A stretch of 64,000 bases of DNA from Duganella sp. (GCA_026225475.1 JAMFSU010000143.1:16427-80426), one strand, 5' to 3'. Counted from the first letter of the stretch, positions 19,852 to 29,160 are shown. Made by a program: numbers and translations. Notes: generated by a model not told the origin, from the sequence alone.

Positions 19852-20244
19852 TGACCATTTCCTTTTCCACTAATGATGACCTTTGTTTTGGTTGTTTTTG
19901 ATGACGGCACCACCCGAAAAGTTGCAACAAGGAAATTAATTGATGTCAACTCCCGTACAAATCCTAATAAGTACGAAATATTTAGCCGAGCACACAGCGT
20001 GACGCGAACTCACATTGGCGCATCACGTCGTGCCGTAGGATCAGGAAAGGAGGAATGAAGCTGCATGGCGGATCGCCATATCAGTAGGTCGAAAGGCTTG
20101 AAGAAAAGGAAAAAGCCTGCCTCAAGTCAGCGAGTGACGAAAGCAGGCTTGCTCATGCGGAGCTGGCTGGCAGCAAACGAAGGATCAGCAAGGGCTGCTG
20201 TTGCAGTCCGTATGTGTATGCCGCCTGTAGGGGGAGAGTATTGC
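19852..20244. other. Gap of 393 nt between PilI-like gene and rubredoxin gene
   Basis: No receiver-domain gene can be read here on either strand, although pilG/pilH are often found at this place. The segment at 19,870-19,990 is visibly A/T-richer than the flanks. It holds the rubredoxin terminator (20103-20150), probably the pilI promoter, and on the plus strand an AGGAGG motif at 20047-20052 followed by only short or rubredoxin-overlapping frames that look unlike real proteins. Confidence 0.6.
20103..20150 (-). terminator. Rho-independent terminator of the rubredoxin gene
   Basis: Read on the minus strand, aagcctgc (from 20150) pairs with gcaggctt (to 20113) across a 22-nt loop, followed by a T-rich run ttttcctttt. 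It lies about 95 nt after the rubredoxin stop codon. Confidence 0.6.
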
Positions 20245-20430
20245 TTACAGAGCAACCATCTCAAAATCTTCCTTACGGGCCCCACATTCCGGGCAAGTCC
20301 AGTTAATGGGAACGTCTTCCCATCGCGTACCGGCAGCAATGCCCTCATCCGGCAAACCGGCTTCTTCGTCGTAGACCCAACCACAGATCAGGCACATCCA
20401 GGTCTTGAATTCTGTTTTGCTATCGCTCAC
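20245..20430 (-). CDS. rubA: Rubredoxin
   Basis: The 61-residue protein has the two rubredoxin iron knuckles C13-x2-C16 (CLICGWVYDE) and C46-x2-C49 (CPECGARKEDFE), with the conserved aromatic W44 and the PDEGI segment. It binds one iron and carries single electrons in the cytoplasm, for example to alkane or other oxygenases or to peroxide-reducing enzymes. The partner is not identifiable here. It is divergent from thiD across 62 nt and ends in its own terminator. Confidence 0.96.
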   Translation of the reverse strand: MSDSKTEFKTWMCLICGWVYDEEAGLPDEGIAAGTRWEDVPINWTCPECGARKEDFEMVAL

Positions 20431-20492
20431 GGCTGACTATCCCTCAATTCAATCAAGTAAAATGGTAAACCAGATATCTTAATCTACTCCCC

Positions 20493-21317
20493 GTGCAAAA
20501 CCAAACATCTCCTCTTATATTAACTTTTGGCGCGGCCGACCCAGTCGGCGCGACCGGGATCCAGGCTGACCTGGCCACGTTTGCCGCGATGGGCTGCCAT
20601 GGCTTGTCCATCATCACGTCAATATTGGTGGGAGATACGGCCCGGATCGAAGATATCCAGGTCATTGATGTCGACTGGATGGCCGATCAGGCCCGTGTAA
20701 TCCTGGAAGATATGCCTGTAGCCGCATTCAAGGTCGGCACCGTAGGCAGCATAGAAAATATTTCTGCCATAGCTGAAATTGTTTCCGACTACCCCGATAT
20801 TCCCTTGATTCTGGACCCGTTTATCAGCGCCATGCCAAGCCAGGAAGGTGATGAAGACGATATCTTGATCGCCATCCGCGAATTGCTGGTGCCGCAATCC
20901 ACCTTGATGTTGGCGTCGGCCGTTGAATTGAACCGACTGGCCGAGACCTGGCGCGAACCAGTGCCAAGCGATGCCATGCAGTTGGACGCCATGCGTATCG
21001 TTGAAATGGGTTGTGAATACCTATTCGTGACCGGCATGCCCGGCGAGATGCACGAAGTCGTCAACGGCCTGTTCGACGACTCTGGTGTCATCCGGCGCGA
21101 CACATGGCAGCGTCTGCCCGGCTCGTTCACTGGCGCCGGCTCGACCTTATCCGCGGCAATTTGTGCAATGCTGGCCAATGGCCTGGAAATCCCCGAAGCT
21201 GTCTTGGAAGCTCAGGAATTCACGCTGGCCGCGTTGGCCCACGCGCAACGACTTGGCATGGGCAAGTTGATTCCCGACCGCTATTTCTGGGCACGCGAGC
21301 CTGGCGATGCCAATTAA
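20493..21317 (+). CDS. thiD: Hydroxymethylpyrimidine/phosphomethylpyrimidine kinase
   Basis: The 274-residue protein shows ThiD motifs: [20 protein letters not shown] (substrate and nucleotide loop), [10 protein letters not shown], and near the C-terminus [21 protein letters not shown], the anion-hole region of ribokinase-like kinases. It phosphorylates HMP to HMP-PP for thiamine synthesis. The start is a GTG at 20493 with no clear Shine-Dalgarno sequence; TATCTT and TTAATC elements lie only 10-20 nt upstream, so a very short or absent leader is possible. In FTGAGSTLS the usual catalytic Asp of GxGD is replaced by Ser, which deserves checking. hemL follows after 32 nt. Confidence 0.85.
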   Translation: MQNQTSPLILTFGAADPVGATGIQADLATFAAMGCHGLSIITSILVGDTARIEDIQVIDVDWMADQARVILEDMPVAAFKVGTVGSIENISAIAEIVSDYPDIPLILDPFISAMPSQEGDEDDILIAIRELLVPQSTLMLASAVELNRLAETWREPVPSDAMQLDAMRIVEMGCEYLFVTGMPGEMHEVVNGLFDDSGVIRRDTWQRLPGSFTGAGSTLSAAICAMLANGLEIPEAVLEAQEFTLAALAHAQRLGMGKLIPDRYFWAREPGDAN

Positions 21318-21349
21318 CCTGTTTCCGTTTTTCTTTTTTGCCTCCACTC

Positions 21350-22654
21350 ATGACCGCATCTCATTCCAGCACGACCGGCAAATCCAATGCCGACTTGTTT
21401 GCCCGCGCACAACAAACCACCCCTGGCGGCGTCAATTCGCCGGTACGTGCGTTCCGCTCCGTGGGCGGCACGCCGCGTTTTATTACACGTGCGCAAGGCC
21501 CTTATTTCTGGGATGCCGAAGAACGCCGTTATATCGACTACATCGGTTCCTGGGGCCCGGCCATTGTCGGCCACGCTCACCCCAAGGTGGTTCAGGCCGT
21601 GCAAGCTGCAGCAGCGCTTGGTCTGAGCTTTGGTGCACCGACCGAAGGTGAAATCGAGATGGCAGAGGAAATCTGCAAGCTGGTGCCATCGATCGAGCAG
21701 GTACGCCTAGTCTCTAGCGGTACTGAAGCGACCATGAGCGCACTACGGTTGGCACGCGGCGCCACCAAGCGCGATAAGATCGTCAAGTTCGAAGGGTGTT
21801 ATCACGGCCACGCCGATTCGCTGCTGGTCAAGGCCGGCAGTGGCTTGTTGACGTTTGGCAATCCGACTTCATCAGGAGTGCCGCAAGACTTCGTCAAACA
21901 TACCTTGGTGCTCGATTACAACAACACGCAACAGCTCGAAGATGCTTTCAAAGAAGCCGGTAATGAGATTGCCTGCGTAATTGTCGAGCCGGTGGCTGGT
22001 AACATGAATCTAGTGCGCGCCACTCCCGAATTTCTGCAAACCATGCGGCGCCTGTGCACCGAATATGGTGCTGTGCTGATTTTTGATGAAGTGATGTCGG
22101 GATTTCGCGTTGCACTGGGCGGTGCGCAATCGCTATATGGCATTACGCCTGACTTGACCGCACTGGGCAAGGTCATCGGCGGTGGCTTACCTGTGGCAGC
22201 CTTTGGCGGCCGCACTGACATCATGCAACATCTGGCGCCACTGGGCGGCGTGTATCAGGCCGGTACATTGTCTGGCAATCCGGTCACCGTGGCCGCCGGG
22301 CTGTCGACCTTGCAGATCATACAGGAAGACGATTTCTATACCAAGCTAGGCAACCAGACCAAAAAACTGGTGGATGGCCTCTGCGCCGCTGCCAAGGCCG
22401 CTAATGTGCCATTTGCCGCTGACTCCTTGGGCGGCATGTTCGGCCTCTACTTCGCCGACGCGATTCCTACTAGCTATGCAGAAGTCATGCAGGGCGACAA
22501 GGAACGCTTCAACGCGTTCTTCCACGCCATGCTTGATGCCGGTGTGTATCTGGCACCCTCAGCGTTTGAAGCTGGCTTTGTGTCGGCGCAACATGACGAT
22601 GCGATCATTGCAGCGACGGTAGAAGCCGCGCGCGCTGCATTTGTGGCCGCATAA
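21350..22654 (+). CDS. hemL: Glutamate-1-semialdehyde 2,1-aminomutase
   Basis: The ATG at 21350 ([17 protein letters not shown]) gives 434 residues; the open frame upstream is overlap with thiD. Family motifs are [20 protein letters not shown], the PLP cofactor region [32 protein letters not shown], and the PLP-binding lysine in [12 protein letters not shown]. It makes 5-aminolevulinate for haem by the C5 pathway, which is unlike the ALA synthase of alphaproteobacteria and fits a betaproteobacterium. A strong terminator follows. Confidence 0.97.
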   Translation: MTASHSSTTGKSNADLFARAQQTTPGGVNSPVRAFRSVGGTPRFITRAQGPYFWDAEERRYIDYIGSWGPAIVGHAHPKVVQAVQAAAALGLSFGAPTEGEIEMAEEICKLVPSIEQVRLVSSGTEATMSALRLARGATKRDKIVKFEGCYHGHADSLLVKAGSGLLTFGNPTSSGVPQDFVKHTLVLDYNNTQQLEDAFKEAGNEIACVIVEPVAGNMNLVRATPEFLQTMRRLCTEYGAVLIFDEVMSGFRVALGGAQSLYGITPDLTALGKVIGGGLPVAAFGGRTDIMQHLAPLGGVYQAGTLSGNPVTVAAGLSTLQIIQEDDFYTKLGNQTKKLVDGLCAAAKAANVPFAADSLGGMFGLYFADAIPTSYAEVMQGDKERFNAFFHAMLDAGVYLAPSAFEAGFVSAQHDDAIIAATVEAARAAFVAA

Positions 22655-22680
22655 AGCGCACTGCAACGGCGGGCAACAAA

Positions 22681-22707
22681 AAAGGACGCTCACGCGTCCT
22701 TTTTTAT
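22681..22707. terminator. Bidirectional terminator between hemL and erpA
   Basis: The arms aaaggacgc and gcgtccttt are perfect complements around a tcac loop, with A-run before and T-run after, so the hairpin can stop transcription from both convergent genes. Confidence 0.85.
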
Positions 22708-22745
22708 TTTCTCGCAGGAAAAACTTCCTGAGCGACTTGCTTGGA

Positions 22746-23111
22746 TCAGGCAGAGAACGAGGATCCACAACCACAAGTGGTCGTGGCATTCGGATTTTTG
22801 ATCACGAATTGCGCACCTTCCAGATCGTCCTTGTAATCGATTTCTGCGCCCACCAGATACTGGTAGCTCATCGAATCGATCAACAGCTGTACGCCGTTCT
22901 TGGACATCGTAGTGTCATCCTCGTTGACAATTTCATCAAACGTGAAACCATACTGGAAGCCCGAGCAGCCTCCACCTTGCACGAAAACGCGCAGTTTCAG
23001 GTCAGGATTACCTTCCTCTTCGATCAACTGTGCCACCTTGGCGGCAGCACTGTCGGAAAAGATCATCGGGGAAGGGATGGAGATATCTTGTATTTCAGCA
23101 ACGGCATTCAT
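22746..23111 (-). CDS. erpA: Iron-sulfur cluster insertion protein ErpA
   Basis: The ATG at 23111 (MNAVAEIQ) is chosen because its Shine-Dalgarno sequence CAGGAG lies inside the farther ATG candidate at 23126. The 121-residue A-type carrier has the three cluster-binding cysteines C49 ([10 protein letters not shown]), C113 and C115 (TTCGCGSSF). It receives Fe-S clusters from the Isc or Suf scaffold and inserts them into apoproteins such as IspG and IspH of the MEP pathway. It is on the same strand downstream of the bactofilin gene. Confidence 0.95.
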   Translation of the reverse strand: MNAVAEIQDISIPSPMIFSDSAAAKVAQLIEEEGNPDLKLRVFVQGGGCSGFQYGFTFDEIVNEDDTTMSKNGVQLLIDSMSYQYLVGAEIDYKDDLEGAQFVIKNPNATTTCGCGSSFSA

Positions 23112-23164
23112 GTTGAGCTCCTGCATCAGCGGACAATAGAGACATTATAAGGTCTCTGGAAATT

Positions 23165-23563
23165 TCATGCATCGCCGCTGGAAACTGCCAGTTTCAATAC
23201 CGGCACTTCTTCGGTCTGGCCGTGGCTCAGTTTACCTGAGACCAGCGCACCACCATGCATTTCCAGCGCTTTGTAATACACATCCCCAGTTATGCGGGCT
23301 TTCGGCTGTAATTCAAGCAGCTCCACAGAGTGAACGTCGCCGACGATCTCGCCATTGACAATCAGATGCACAGCGCGAATCTCGCCGATGATCTTAGCAT
23401 GCTCGGAAATCACCAGTACGCTGGGTTGGCCCGGCTCTGCGTTGATATTGCCCTTGATCAGACCATCGATGCGCAGCCCCCCCTTGAAATTAACATCGCC
23501 TTGAATATTGGTTGAAATGCCAATCAGGCTGTCGATCGTGCTTTTGGATTTACGTCCCAACAT
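23165..23563 (-). CDS. Bactofilin (polymer-forming cytoskeletal protein)
   Basis: The 132-residue protein is a bactofilin (DUF583): short flexible ends around repeated beta-helix rungs visible as alternating hydrophobic segments, GLRIDGLIKGNINAEPGQ, VLVISEHAKIIGEIRAVHLI, NGEIVGDVHSVELLEL and ARITGDVYYKALEM. Bactofilins self-assemble into filaments and place cell-wall enzymes or stalk and polar structures. It starts 9 nt after the DUF6776-like membrane protein, so the two likely act together. Confidence 0.92.
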   Translation of the reverse strand: MLGRKSKSTIDSLIGISTNIQGDVNFKGGLRIDGLIKGNINAEPGQPSVLVISEHAKIIGEIRAVHLIVNGEIVGDVHSVELLELQPKARITGDVYYKALEMHGGALVSGKLSHGQTEEVPVLKLAVSSGDA

Positions 23564-23572
23564 AATTTCACC

Positions 23573-24310
23573 TCACAAATTCACTGACTGTTGGGCACGC
23601 ATCTGTCCTCTGTCGAGCACACGCGCCTGAACTGCCTTGATAATGGATCCTTCGGGTAATGTCACCACACCCTCCACCCGTTGATAATACTTGAACGCGA
23701 GCTTGTAGCGCGCCAAATCCGTTACAGTAGCGTTTTGCTCAGGGAAATTGATGATAACACTTTTGCCTGCTTGCAATACCGTCACACTTAACTGTAGATT
23801 ACCGGCAAATTCGCGCCCGGCATTGCCGCCTTGCATTGCCAGCAACTGGTAACGCACCTGATTCGGCACGATGATATCGGCCTTCAGACGTTGAATCGTG
23901 ATGCCCTGCGTGCCAACATTGGTGGGCAACAAACTTTGAAAGAATGATAAGTCTTCCTTCAATTTGGAATTCTCTGCCACCAGCGTCTTGATCTGATTGG
24001 CCAATTGCTCCTGTGCCGAACGCTCGATATTAAGCTGGCTTTCAGCCGCATTGGCCGTGGTCGAAAACTTGTCGCGTTCGGCACTGATGCTTTTTACCTG
24101 CTCGGATAAGGTCTCCACCCGGTCCTTCATGCCATCTGGATTCAAACCGGCAAAGTTGCGACCAAGATCATAAGCCCACATTGCCAGCGCACCACCGACT
24201 CCCACAACCAGTACCAGAAGCACCGCGCGCAACGGCCACGGCATATGACGCTTGATCGTCATCTTCGGCGCAGAGATCGACATGCGCCGGACCCATAGGC
24301 GATATTTCAC
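23573..24310 (-). CDS. DUF6776-like inner-membrane coiled-coil protein
   Basis: The start is taken as a GTG at 24310 that overlaps the argC stop as GTGA, giving 245 residues beginning [13 protein letters not shown]; the ATG at 24283 is the alternative. One membrane segment (about residues 28-46, [19 protein letters not shown]) is followed by a predicted coiled coil (about 60-115, rich in Gln/Glu/Lys heptads) and a beta-rich C-terminal domain. This is the layout of the DUF6776 family found beside bactofilin genes in betaproteobacteria. Its function is unknown; a periplasmic partner of the bactofilin scaffold is an inference from gene order. Confidence 0.72.
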   Translation of the reverse strand: MKYRLWVRRMSISAPKMTIKRHMPWPLRAVLLVLVVGVGGALAMWAYDLGRNFAGLNPDGMKDRVETLSEQVKSISAERDKFSTTANAAESQLNIERSAQEQLANQIKTLVAENSKLKEDLSFFQSLLPTNVGTQGITIQRLKADIIVPNQVRYQLLAMQGGNAGREFAGNLQLSVTVLQAGKSVIINFPEQNATVTDLARYKLAFKYYQRVEGVVTLPEGSIIKAVQARVLDRGQMRAQQSVNL

Positions 24311-25344
24311 GGCAGTACCGGCACGTGCAACAGGCCGGTAGTTTCTTCCAGGCCGAACATCAGGTTCATGCACTGCACAGCCTGGCCGGAAGCACCTTTG
24401 ACCAGATTATCCTGCGCCACCAACACGACCACCATATCGCTATCGGCCGGACGATGCAATGCAATACGCAACATATTTGAGGCACGCGTGGTGCGCGTCT
24501 CAGGATGCGAGCCAAATGGCATTACATCGACAAACGGCTCGTCCTTGTAGGCATCCTCGAACAAGGCTTGCAGGGCTGTATTGTCAATCGGCTTGGTCAA
24601 ACGCGCATAGAGCGTCGAGTGCATGCCGCGAATCATGGGCACCAGATGCGGCGTAAACACCAGCCCCAGCTTGTCGTTGGTCATTTTGCCGAGTTGCTCC
24701 AGTGTCTCTGGCAAATGGCGGTGACCGGAAACGCCATAGGCCTTGAAGTTATCCGATGCTTCCGAGAACAGCAGTGACAGCTCTGCCTTGCGACCTGCGC
24801 CGGAGACACCCGACTTGCAGTCGGCGATCAAATGCGAAGCATCGACCACACCGGCCTTGAGCAGCGGTGCGAAACCCAGTTGCATCGTGGTTGGATAACA
24901 GCCTGGGTTGCCGACGATGCGCGCCTTGCGAATATTTTCGCGGTTGAGCTCAACCAGGCCATAGGCCGCTTCCTTGAGCAATTCTGGACAACTATGCGGG
25001 AGCTTGTACCATTTTTCAAACAGCACCGTATCCTGCATCCGAAAGTCCGCGGCCAGATCGATCACCTTGACGCCTGCGGCCAACAATTCAGGTGCCTGTG
25101 CCATGGCCACGCCATGCGGCGTAGCAAAGAACACCACGTCGCAGTCAGTCAGTTTTGCCTTGTCCGGCGACGAAAATGCAATATCGACACGACCGCGCAG
25201 CGAAGGATACATCTCGGCCACCGGCATGCCATCTTCCTTGCGCGAAGTCACGGCCTGCAACTGCACTTCGGGGTGCGACGCAAACAAGCGCAACAATTCC
25301 ACGCCCGTATATCCTGTGCCGCCGACTATGCCTACCTTGATCAT
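24307..25344 (-). CDS. argC: N-acetyl-gamma-glutamyl-phosphate reductase
   Basis: The 345-residue protein has the NADP-binding [16 protein letters not shown] at the N-terminus, the active-site cysteine in [10 protein letters not shown], and the conserved [12 protein letters not shown]. It reduces N-acetyl-glutamyl phosphate to the semialdehyde in arginine biosynthesis. It lies downstream of rplM-rpsI but behind their terminator, so it has its own promoter in the 25345-25480 gap. It overlaps the DUF6776-like gene by 4 nt. Confidence 0.97.
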   Translation of the reverse strand: MIKVGIVGGTGYTGVELLRLFASHPEVQLQAVTSRKEDGMPVAEMYPSLRGRVDIAFSSPDKAKLTDCDVVFFATPHGVAMAQAPELLAAGVKVIDLAADFRMQDTVLFEKWYKLPHSCPELLKEAAYGLVELNRENIRKARIVGNPGCYPTTMQLGFAPLLKAGVVDASHLIADCKSGVSGAGRKAELSLLFSEASDNFKAYGVSGHRHLPETLEQLGKMTNDKLGLVFTPHLVPMIRGMHSTLYARLTKPIDNTALQALFEDAYKDEPFVDVMPFGSHPETRTTRASNMLRIALHRPADSDMVVVLVAQDNLVKGASGQAVQCMNLMFGLEETTGLLHVPVLP

Positions 25345-25481
25345 GTTTAATCCTTGCTTGAATGCCTGCTTGAGAACGTTTTATTTTAACAGGAGAATAT
25401 TTCCCCATCATGATTCTTAAACCGCGAGCAAGCGACCATTTTGCACGTTGATCGCGTCACTGCAACCACGGCATCAAATGC

Positions 25482-25509
25482 AAAAAGCCGCCAGCGTAAT
25501 GCTGGCGGC
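25482..25509 (-). terminator. Rho-independent terminator of rplM-rpsI
   Basis: The arms gccgccagc and gctggcggc pair perfectly around a 5-nt loop; on the minus strand the stem is followed by five T. It begins 25 nt after the rpsI stop codon. Confidence 0.88.
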
Positions 25510-25533
25510 TTTTCGATCTTCCAAAACTGCAGA

Positions 25534-25926
25534 TTAACGCTTGGAGAATTGCTTTGCGCGACGTGCCTTGCGCAGACCAACCTTCTTACGTTCGACTTCA
25601 CGTGCATCACGCGTGACGAAACCTGCCTTGGACAGTTCTGGCTTCAGGGTTGCATCGTAGTCAATCAGGGCACGTGTGATGCCGTGACGAACAGCACCTG
25701 CCTGGCCCGACTCGCCGCCGCCGTGCACATTGACCATGATGTCAAAGCGCTCAACGTTGCTGGTCAGTTCCAGTGGCTGACGAATCACCATCAGACCGGT
25801 TTCGCGCGAAAAATATTCGTTCGCTGGCTTGCCGTTGACGACGATCTTGCCCGAGCCGGACTTGATGAAAACACGCGCCACTGCACTCTTGCGACGGCCG
25901 GTTCCGTAATTGTAGTTACCGATCAT
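25534..25926 (-). CDS. rpsI: 30S ribosomal protein S9
   Basis: The 130-residue protein has the S9 signature [20 protein letters not shown] near the N-terminus, [19 protein letters not shown] in the middle and the basic C-terminal tail [11 protein letters not shown] that reaches the tRNA in the P site. It follows rplM after 9 nt, the conserved L13-S9 operon. Confidence 0.99.
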   Translation of the reverse strand: MIGNYNYGTGRRKSAVARVFIKSGSGKIVVNGKPANEYFSRETGLMVIRQPLELTSNVERFDIMVNVHGGGESGQAGAVRHGITRALIDYDATLKPELSKAGFVTRDAREVERKKVGLRKARRAKQFSKR

Positions 25927-25935
25927 GTCTATTCC

Positions 25936-26364
25936 TTAGAGTTCGAGTGCTTTAGGTTGCTGAGCAGCGTGCGGATGGTTGCCATCTGCATAAACCTTCA
26001 GCTTCTTGATCATCGCGTAGCCGAGCGGGCCCTTAGGCAACATGCCCTTGACCGCTTTTTCCAGCGCGCGACCTGGAAAACGCTGTTGCATTTTCAGGAA
26101 ATTGGTTTCGTAGATGCCGCCTGGATAGCCGCTGTGACGGTAGTATGTCTTTTCAGTTGCTTTGGTACCAGTAACACGCAGCTTACCTGCGTTGATCACG
26201 ACGATGAAATCGCCCGTGTCGACGTGAGGAGTAAATTCCGGTTTGTGTTTGCCGCGCAGTCGGAGTGCCACTTCGCTGGCAACACGTCCGAGGACTTTGT
26301 CCGTCGCGTCAACCACGAACCAGTCGCGCTTTACCTCATGGGCTTTAGCGGAAAAGGTTTTCAT
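25936..26364 (-). CDS. rplM: 50S ribosomal protein L13
   Basis: The 142-residue protein matches bacterial L13 in length and motifs: [36 protein letters not shown] and [24 protein letters not shown] C-terminus. It is an early-assembly large-subunit protein. A strong promoter 170-200 nt upstream leaves a leader of about 165 nt, which may allow autoregulation by L13 as known for the E. coli operon. Confidence 0.99.
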   Translation of the reverse strand: MKTFSAKAHEVKRDWFVVDATDKVLGRVASEVALRLRGKHKPEFTPHVDTGDFIVVINAGKLRVTGTKATEKTYYRHSGYPGGIYETNFLKMQQRFPGRALEKAVKGMLPKGPLGYAMIKKLKVYADGNHPHAAQQPKALEL

Positions 26365-26536
26365 GTTGACTTCCTAATTTAAAAATAAACGCTCAATTTG
26401 GCGGTTCCACCACTGCCACAACCATGCTGCACAGACACCTTCCCTGCACCACACCGCCATGTCAGGCCGCCACAACTTCGTAACGGCTGGCAGACTCTTC
26501 CTTGTTATCTTTCCCAGAGCGAACGGAAAGCCGATA

Positions 26537-26566
26537 ATTATAGCCTTTTCAAGCACTTAGGGTCAA
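26537..26566 (-). promoter_or_regulatory. Sigma-70-type promoter of rplM-rpsI
   Basis: On the minus strand a -35 element TTGACC (26566-26561) and a perfect -10 TATAAT (26542-26537) are separated by 18 nt. Transcription would begin near 26530, giving a leader of about 165 nt. Confidence 0.75.
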
Positions 26567-26650
26567 TCCCTTTGTTTTCCTGCGCGCCTGAATGTGGTAT
26601 GGCGCCACTGCGCCCCTATGACCCAGAGCGCAGACATATAGAGCCAGCAC

Positions 26651-26683
26651 GCAAAAAAAACCCGAAACGAGGGTTTCGGGTTT
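26651..26683 (-). terminator. Strong terminator of the candidate small RNA
   Basis: The arms aaacccgaaac and gtttcgggttt form an 11-bp stem with loop gagg or its complement; on the minus strand the T-run is eight long (26653-26660). On the plus strand it has only a short T-run, so it is directional. Confidence 0.8.
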
Positions 26684-26750
26684 AAATCCACACCAAAGGA
26701 GGAGGGTGGAGGAGACTCGGTATAGTTAGCAACGAAATGCGCTAACCAGT
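26651..26750 (-). ncRNA. Candidate small RNA with CU-rich loop region
   Basis: Predicted transcript of about 95-100 nt. It begins near 26750 with a 5' hairpin (GTTAGC 26746-26741 with GCTAAC 26730-26725), continues with a single-stranded CU-rich segment (26716-26695) holding repeated CCTCC/CTCC motifs complementary to Shine-Dalgarno sequences, and ends in an 11-bp terminator stem (26683-26673 with 26668-26658) followed by eight T. A near-consensus promoter sits at the right distance. No gene upstream on this strand needs this terminator. I do not recognise the RNA family; base-pairing regulation of mRNAs is an inference. Confidence 0.6.
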
Positions 26751-26756
26751 GAATTC

Positions 26757-26785
26757 AATATAGCAAATGGAATTGTGCGACGCAA
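26757..26785 (-). promoter_or_regulatory. Promoter of the candidate small RNA
   Basis: The minus strand reads -35 TTGCGT (26785-26780), spacer of exactly 17 nt, and -10 TATATT (26762-26757). This is close to the sigma-70 consensus and places the first base near 26750. Confidence 0.65.
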
Positions 26786-26969
26786 GAATTAAATCAGACT
26801 CTATAACTCAACAAAAATTACGCATAATCAACTTAATTTGCTGCTATGCAATATATGTTTTTTGAACATTTTCCTGTATTGCGCCAAATTCAGCATCAGA
26901 CAGGAAAGAAGCAGTTTGCCGGAAAAGCTACAATAGCTGCTTGTCCCCAATTAACCAACGAGAACGCAC

Positions 26970-27419
26970 ATGGAATGCACAGTACGCTGGACCGGACTTT
27001 CCGGCATGACATTTTTGGCTGAGACCGGTTCCGGTCACGTGGTCGCCATGGATGGTGCGCCCGACGGCGGTGGCCGCAATCTGGCGCCGCGTCCGATGGA
27101 GGTAGTGTTATTGGGTACCGGCGGCTGCACAGCGTACGACGTCGTGGTGATTTTGCGAAAAAGTGGCCAGGATATCCGTGGCTGCGAAGTCACACTGAAG
27201 TCACAGCGCGCCGAGCAGGATCCGAAAGTGTTTACCAAAATTCACTTCCATTTCACGGTGCGCGGTCGCAACCTCAAGCAAAATGTGGTCGAACGCGCAA
27301 TCAAGTTGTCGCATGACAAATATTGCTCAGCATCCATCATGCTGGAAAAGACTGCAGAAATCACACACTCGTTTGAAATCGTCGACGACCTTGCTGAGCT
27401 GCCACCAGCAGTTCAATAA
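26970..27419 (+). CDS. OsmC-family protein, YhfA type
   Basis: The 149-residue protein has the OsmC fold with its two reactive cysteines in LLGTGGCTAYDVVVILRKSG (about C53) and HDKYCSASIMLEK (about C118). These Cys pairs reduce organic peroxides in OsmC/Ohr proteins; the PRPMEVVLLGTGGCTAYD spacing is typical of the YhfA branch, whose physiological role is poorly known. It is a single gene, convergent with coq7. Confidence 0.9.
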   Translation: MECTVRWTGLSGMTFLAETGSGHVVAMDGAPDGGGRNLAPRPMEVVLLGTGGCTAYDVVVILRKSGQDIRGCEVTLKSQRAEQDPKVFTKIHFHFTVRGRNLKQNVVERAIKLSHDKYCSASIMLEKTAEITHSFEIVDDLAELPPAVQ

Positions 27420-27456
27420 GAGTACGGCTGGCGCAGGTGGCCAGCCTGTTCGCTAA

Positions 27457-28083
27457 TTAGATGCGGTAAGCCACTGTCGTCATGACCTTGGACATGATTT
27501 TCATCAGCCCACGCACTGGCAATGGCGTCGCCGCAGCACCTAAGGCCTCGGCGGCTTCGGCGTGCTCGATTTCATCCTTGCGCATCTGATCGACAATCTC
27601 ACGCGATTTGGCATCCTGGGCCGGCAATTTTTCCAGATGACTGATCAGATGCTGCTCGACCTGACGCTCGGTTTCGGCCACGAAGCCGAGATTACGCGCA
27701 TCACCGGCGCGCGCGGCGATGCTACCCAGCACGTAGGAGCCGACATACCACAACGGGTTGAGCAGGCTGGTGTGCGAACCAAGCTCGCGCAAACGCTCTG
27801 CGGTCCAGGCAAGATGATCCTCTTCCTCAATGCCAGCATGGGCAAATTGCTGCTTCAACTGTTGCGACTGTGTGAAGCGCGCCTGCGCATCGTACAAAGC
27901 CTGGGCGCACACTTCGCCGACATGGTTGATGCGCATCAAACCGGCGCTATGCCGTTTTTCGGCATTGCTCAATGCTGTTTCGGCCAGAACTGTGGCCGGA
28001 TTTGGCCGCGATGACACCACCGCACCACCAACGACACGCAAGGCTTTGTCCAAATCGATAATCATTTGATCGGCGAATTGCAT
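27457..28083 (-). CDS. coq7: Ubiquinone biosynthesis di-iron hydroxylase Coq7
   Basis: The 208-residue ferritin-like protein carries the di-iron ligand motifs in RINHVGEVCAQALYDAQ, IEEEDHLAW and MRKDEIEHAEAA. It hydroxylates demethoxyubiquinol in the next-to-last step of ubiquinone synthesis, a role held by Coq7 in many alpha- and betaproteobacteria instead of UbiF. The hydrophobic patches fit a peripheral membrane protein. pyrC lies 42 nt upstream of position 28126 on the same strand. Confidence 0.95.
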   Translation of the reverse strand: MQFADQMIIDLDKALRVVGGAVVSSRPNPATVLAETALSNAEKRHSAGLMRINHVGEVCAQALYDAQARFTQSQQLKQQFAHAGIEEEDHLAWTAERLRELGSHTSLLNPLWYVGSYVLGSIAARAGDARNLGFVAETERQVEQHLISHLEKLPAQDAKSREIVDQMRKDEIEHAEAAEALGAAATPLPVRGLMKIMSKVMTTVAYRI

Positions 28084-28125
28084 GACGAACTACCCTCTTC
28101 TAAAAAATAAACTACCAGCCTCAAG

Positions 28126-29160
28126 TCAGACCAGTTTCCAATGTATGGTTTCACCACCATTGAGAGGTACCACCGTAGCATCCCCCATTGGCAATTCCGC
28201 TGGAATCGTCCAGCTTTCGCGGCGGAGTGTCACACTGTCTTGATTACGCGGCAAGCCATAGAAAGCCGGGCCATTCAAGCTGGCAAAACCCTCCAGCTTA
28301 TCGAGCGCACCGGCCTGATCGAATGCTTGCGTGTACAACTCAAGCGCATGCAATGCTGTATAACAGCCGGCGCAGCCGCAAGCATGTTCTTTCAAGCCCT
28401 TTTCATGCGGCGCCGAATCGGTACCGAGGAAAAATTTTTCGCTCCCCGAAATCGCCGCCGCCATCAAAGCCTGACGATGGGTTTCGCGCTTGAGCACTGG
28501 CAGGCAATAGTAATGCGGACGAATACCACCCTTGAAAATCTCGTTGCGGTTATAAAGCAAGTGGTGCGCAGTAATGGTCGCAGCAGTCGGCCCCTCGGCA
28601 GTGGCGACATAGTCAGCGGCATCCTTGGTAGTGATATGCTCAAACACCACTTTCAGTGCGGGCATGTCGCGTCGTAATGGCTGCATCACCCGATCGATGA
28701 ACACAGCTTCGCGATCGAAAATATCAATTGCCGGATCGGTGACTTCACCGTGGACCAGGAACGGCATGCCAACTTCCTGCAAGGCGTCCAGTGTCTGGTA
28801 ACACTTGCGCAAATCGGTCACACCGGCGGCCGAATTAGTGGTGGCGCCGGCAGGGTACAACTTCACCGCATGTACGAAACCGCTGGCCTTGGCCTTGCGA
28901 ATTTCTTCTGGTGGCGTGTTATCAGTCAGATACAGCACCATCAATGGCTCGAATTGCATGCCAGCCGGCAAAGCCGCCAGAATACGGTCGCGATAAGCGC
29001 CAGCCTGCTCGGTGGTGGTTACCGGCGGCTTCAGATTCGGCATGACAATGGCGCGCGCAAATTGATGCGCGGTATGCGGCAAGACACTGGCCATGGTAGC
29101 GCCGTCGCGCAGGTGCAAATGCCAGTCGTCCGGGCGGATAATGGTCACTACGTCGCTCAT
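28126..29160 (-). CDS. pyrC: Dihydroorotase, class II
   Basis: The ATG at 29160 ([19 protein letters not shown]) follows a good GGAAGAG site and gives 344 residues, normal for class II PyrC. Metal ligands are visible as HLHLRD, the carboxylated lysine in [12 protein letters not shown], the histidine in [15 protein letters not shown] and the catalytic aspartate in FLGTDSAPH. It closes carbamoyl aspartate to dihydroorotate in pyrimidine synthesis. Confidence 0.96.
   Translation of the reverse strand: MSDVVTIIRPDDWHLHLRDGATMASVLPHTAHQFARAIVMPNLKPPVTTTEQAGAYRDRILAALPAGMQFEPLMVLYLTDNTPPEEIRKAKASGFVHAVKLYPAGATTNSAAGVTDLRKCYQTLDALQEVGMPFLVHGEVTDPAIDIFDREAVFIDRVMQPLRRDMPALKVVFEHITTKDAADYVATAEGPTAATITAHHLLYNRNEIFKGGIRPHYYCLPVLKRETHRQALMAAAISGSEKFFLGTDSAPHEKGLKEHACGCAGCYTALHALELYTQAFDQAGALDKLEGFASLNGPAFYGLPRNQDSVTLRRESWTIPAELPMGDATVVPLNGGETIHWKLV

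Larger units (their letters stand above)
26365..26969. other. 605-nt intergenic region upstream of rplM
   Basis: It contains the rplM leader (about 26365-26530), the rplM promoter (26537-26566), the candidate small RNA with its own promoter and terminator (26651-26785), and an A/T-rich stretch from 26750 to 26890 that probably also holds the promoter of the divergent OsmC gene. No protein-coding frame is convincing here. Confidence 0.7.

Noticed and set aside
20065..20436. Plus-strand 123-codon frame over the rubredoxin gene
   Set aside because: It has a nearby AGGAGG, but most of it is antisense to rubredoxin and no family pattern is seen.
26970..27419. Ohr-type peroxide reductase with MarR regulator
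   Set aside because: The motif spacing is of the YhfA branch, and no OhrR regulator is nearby.
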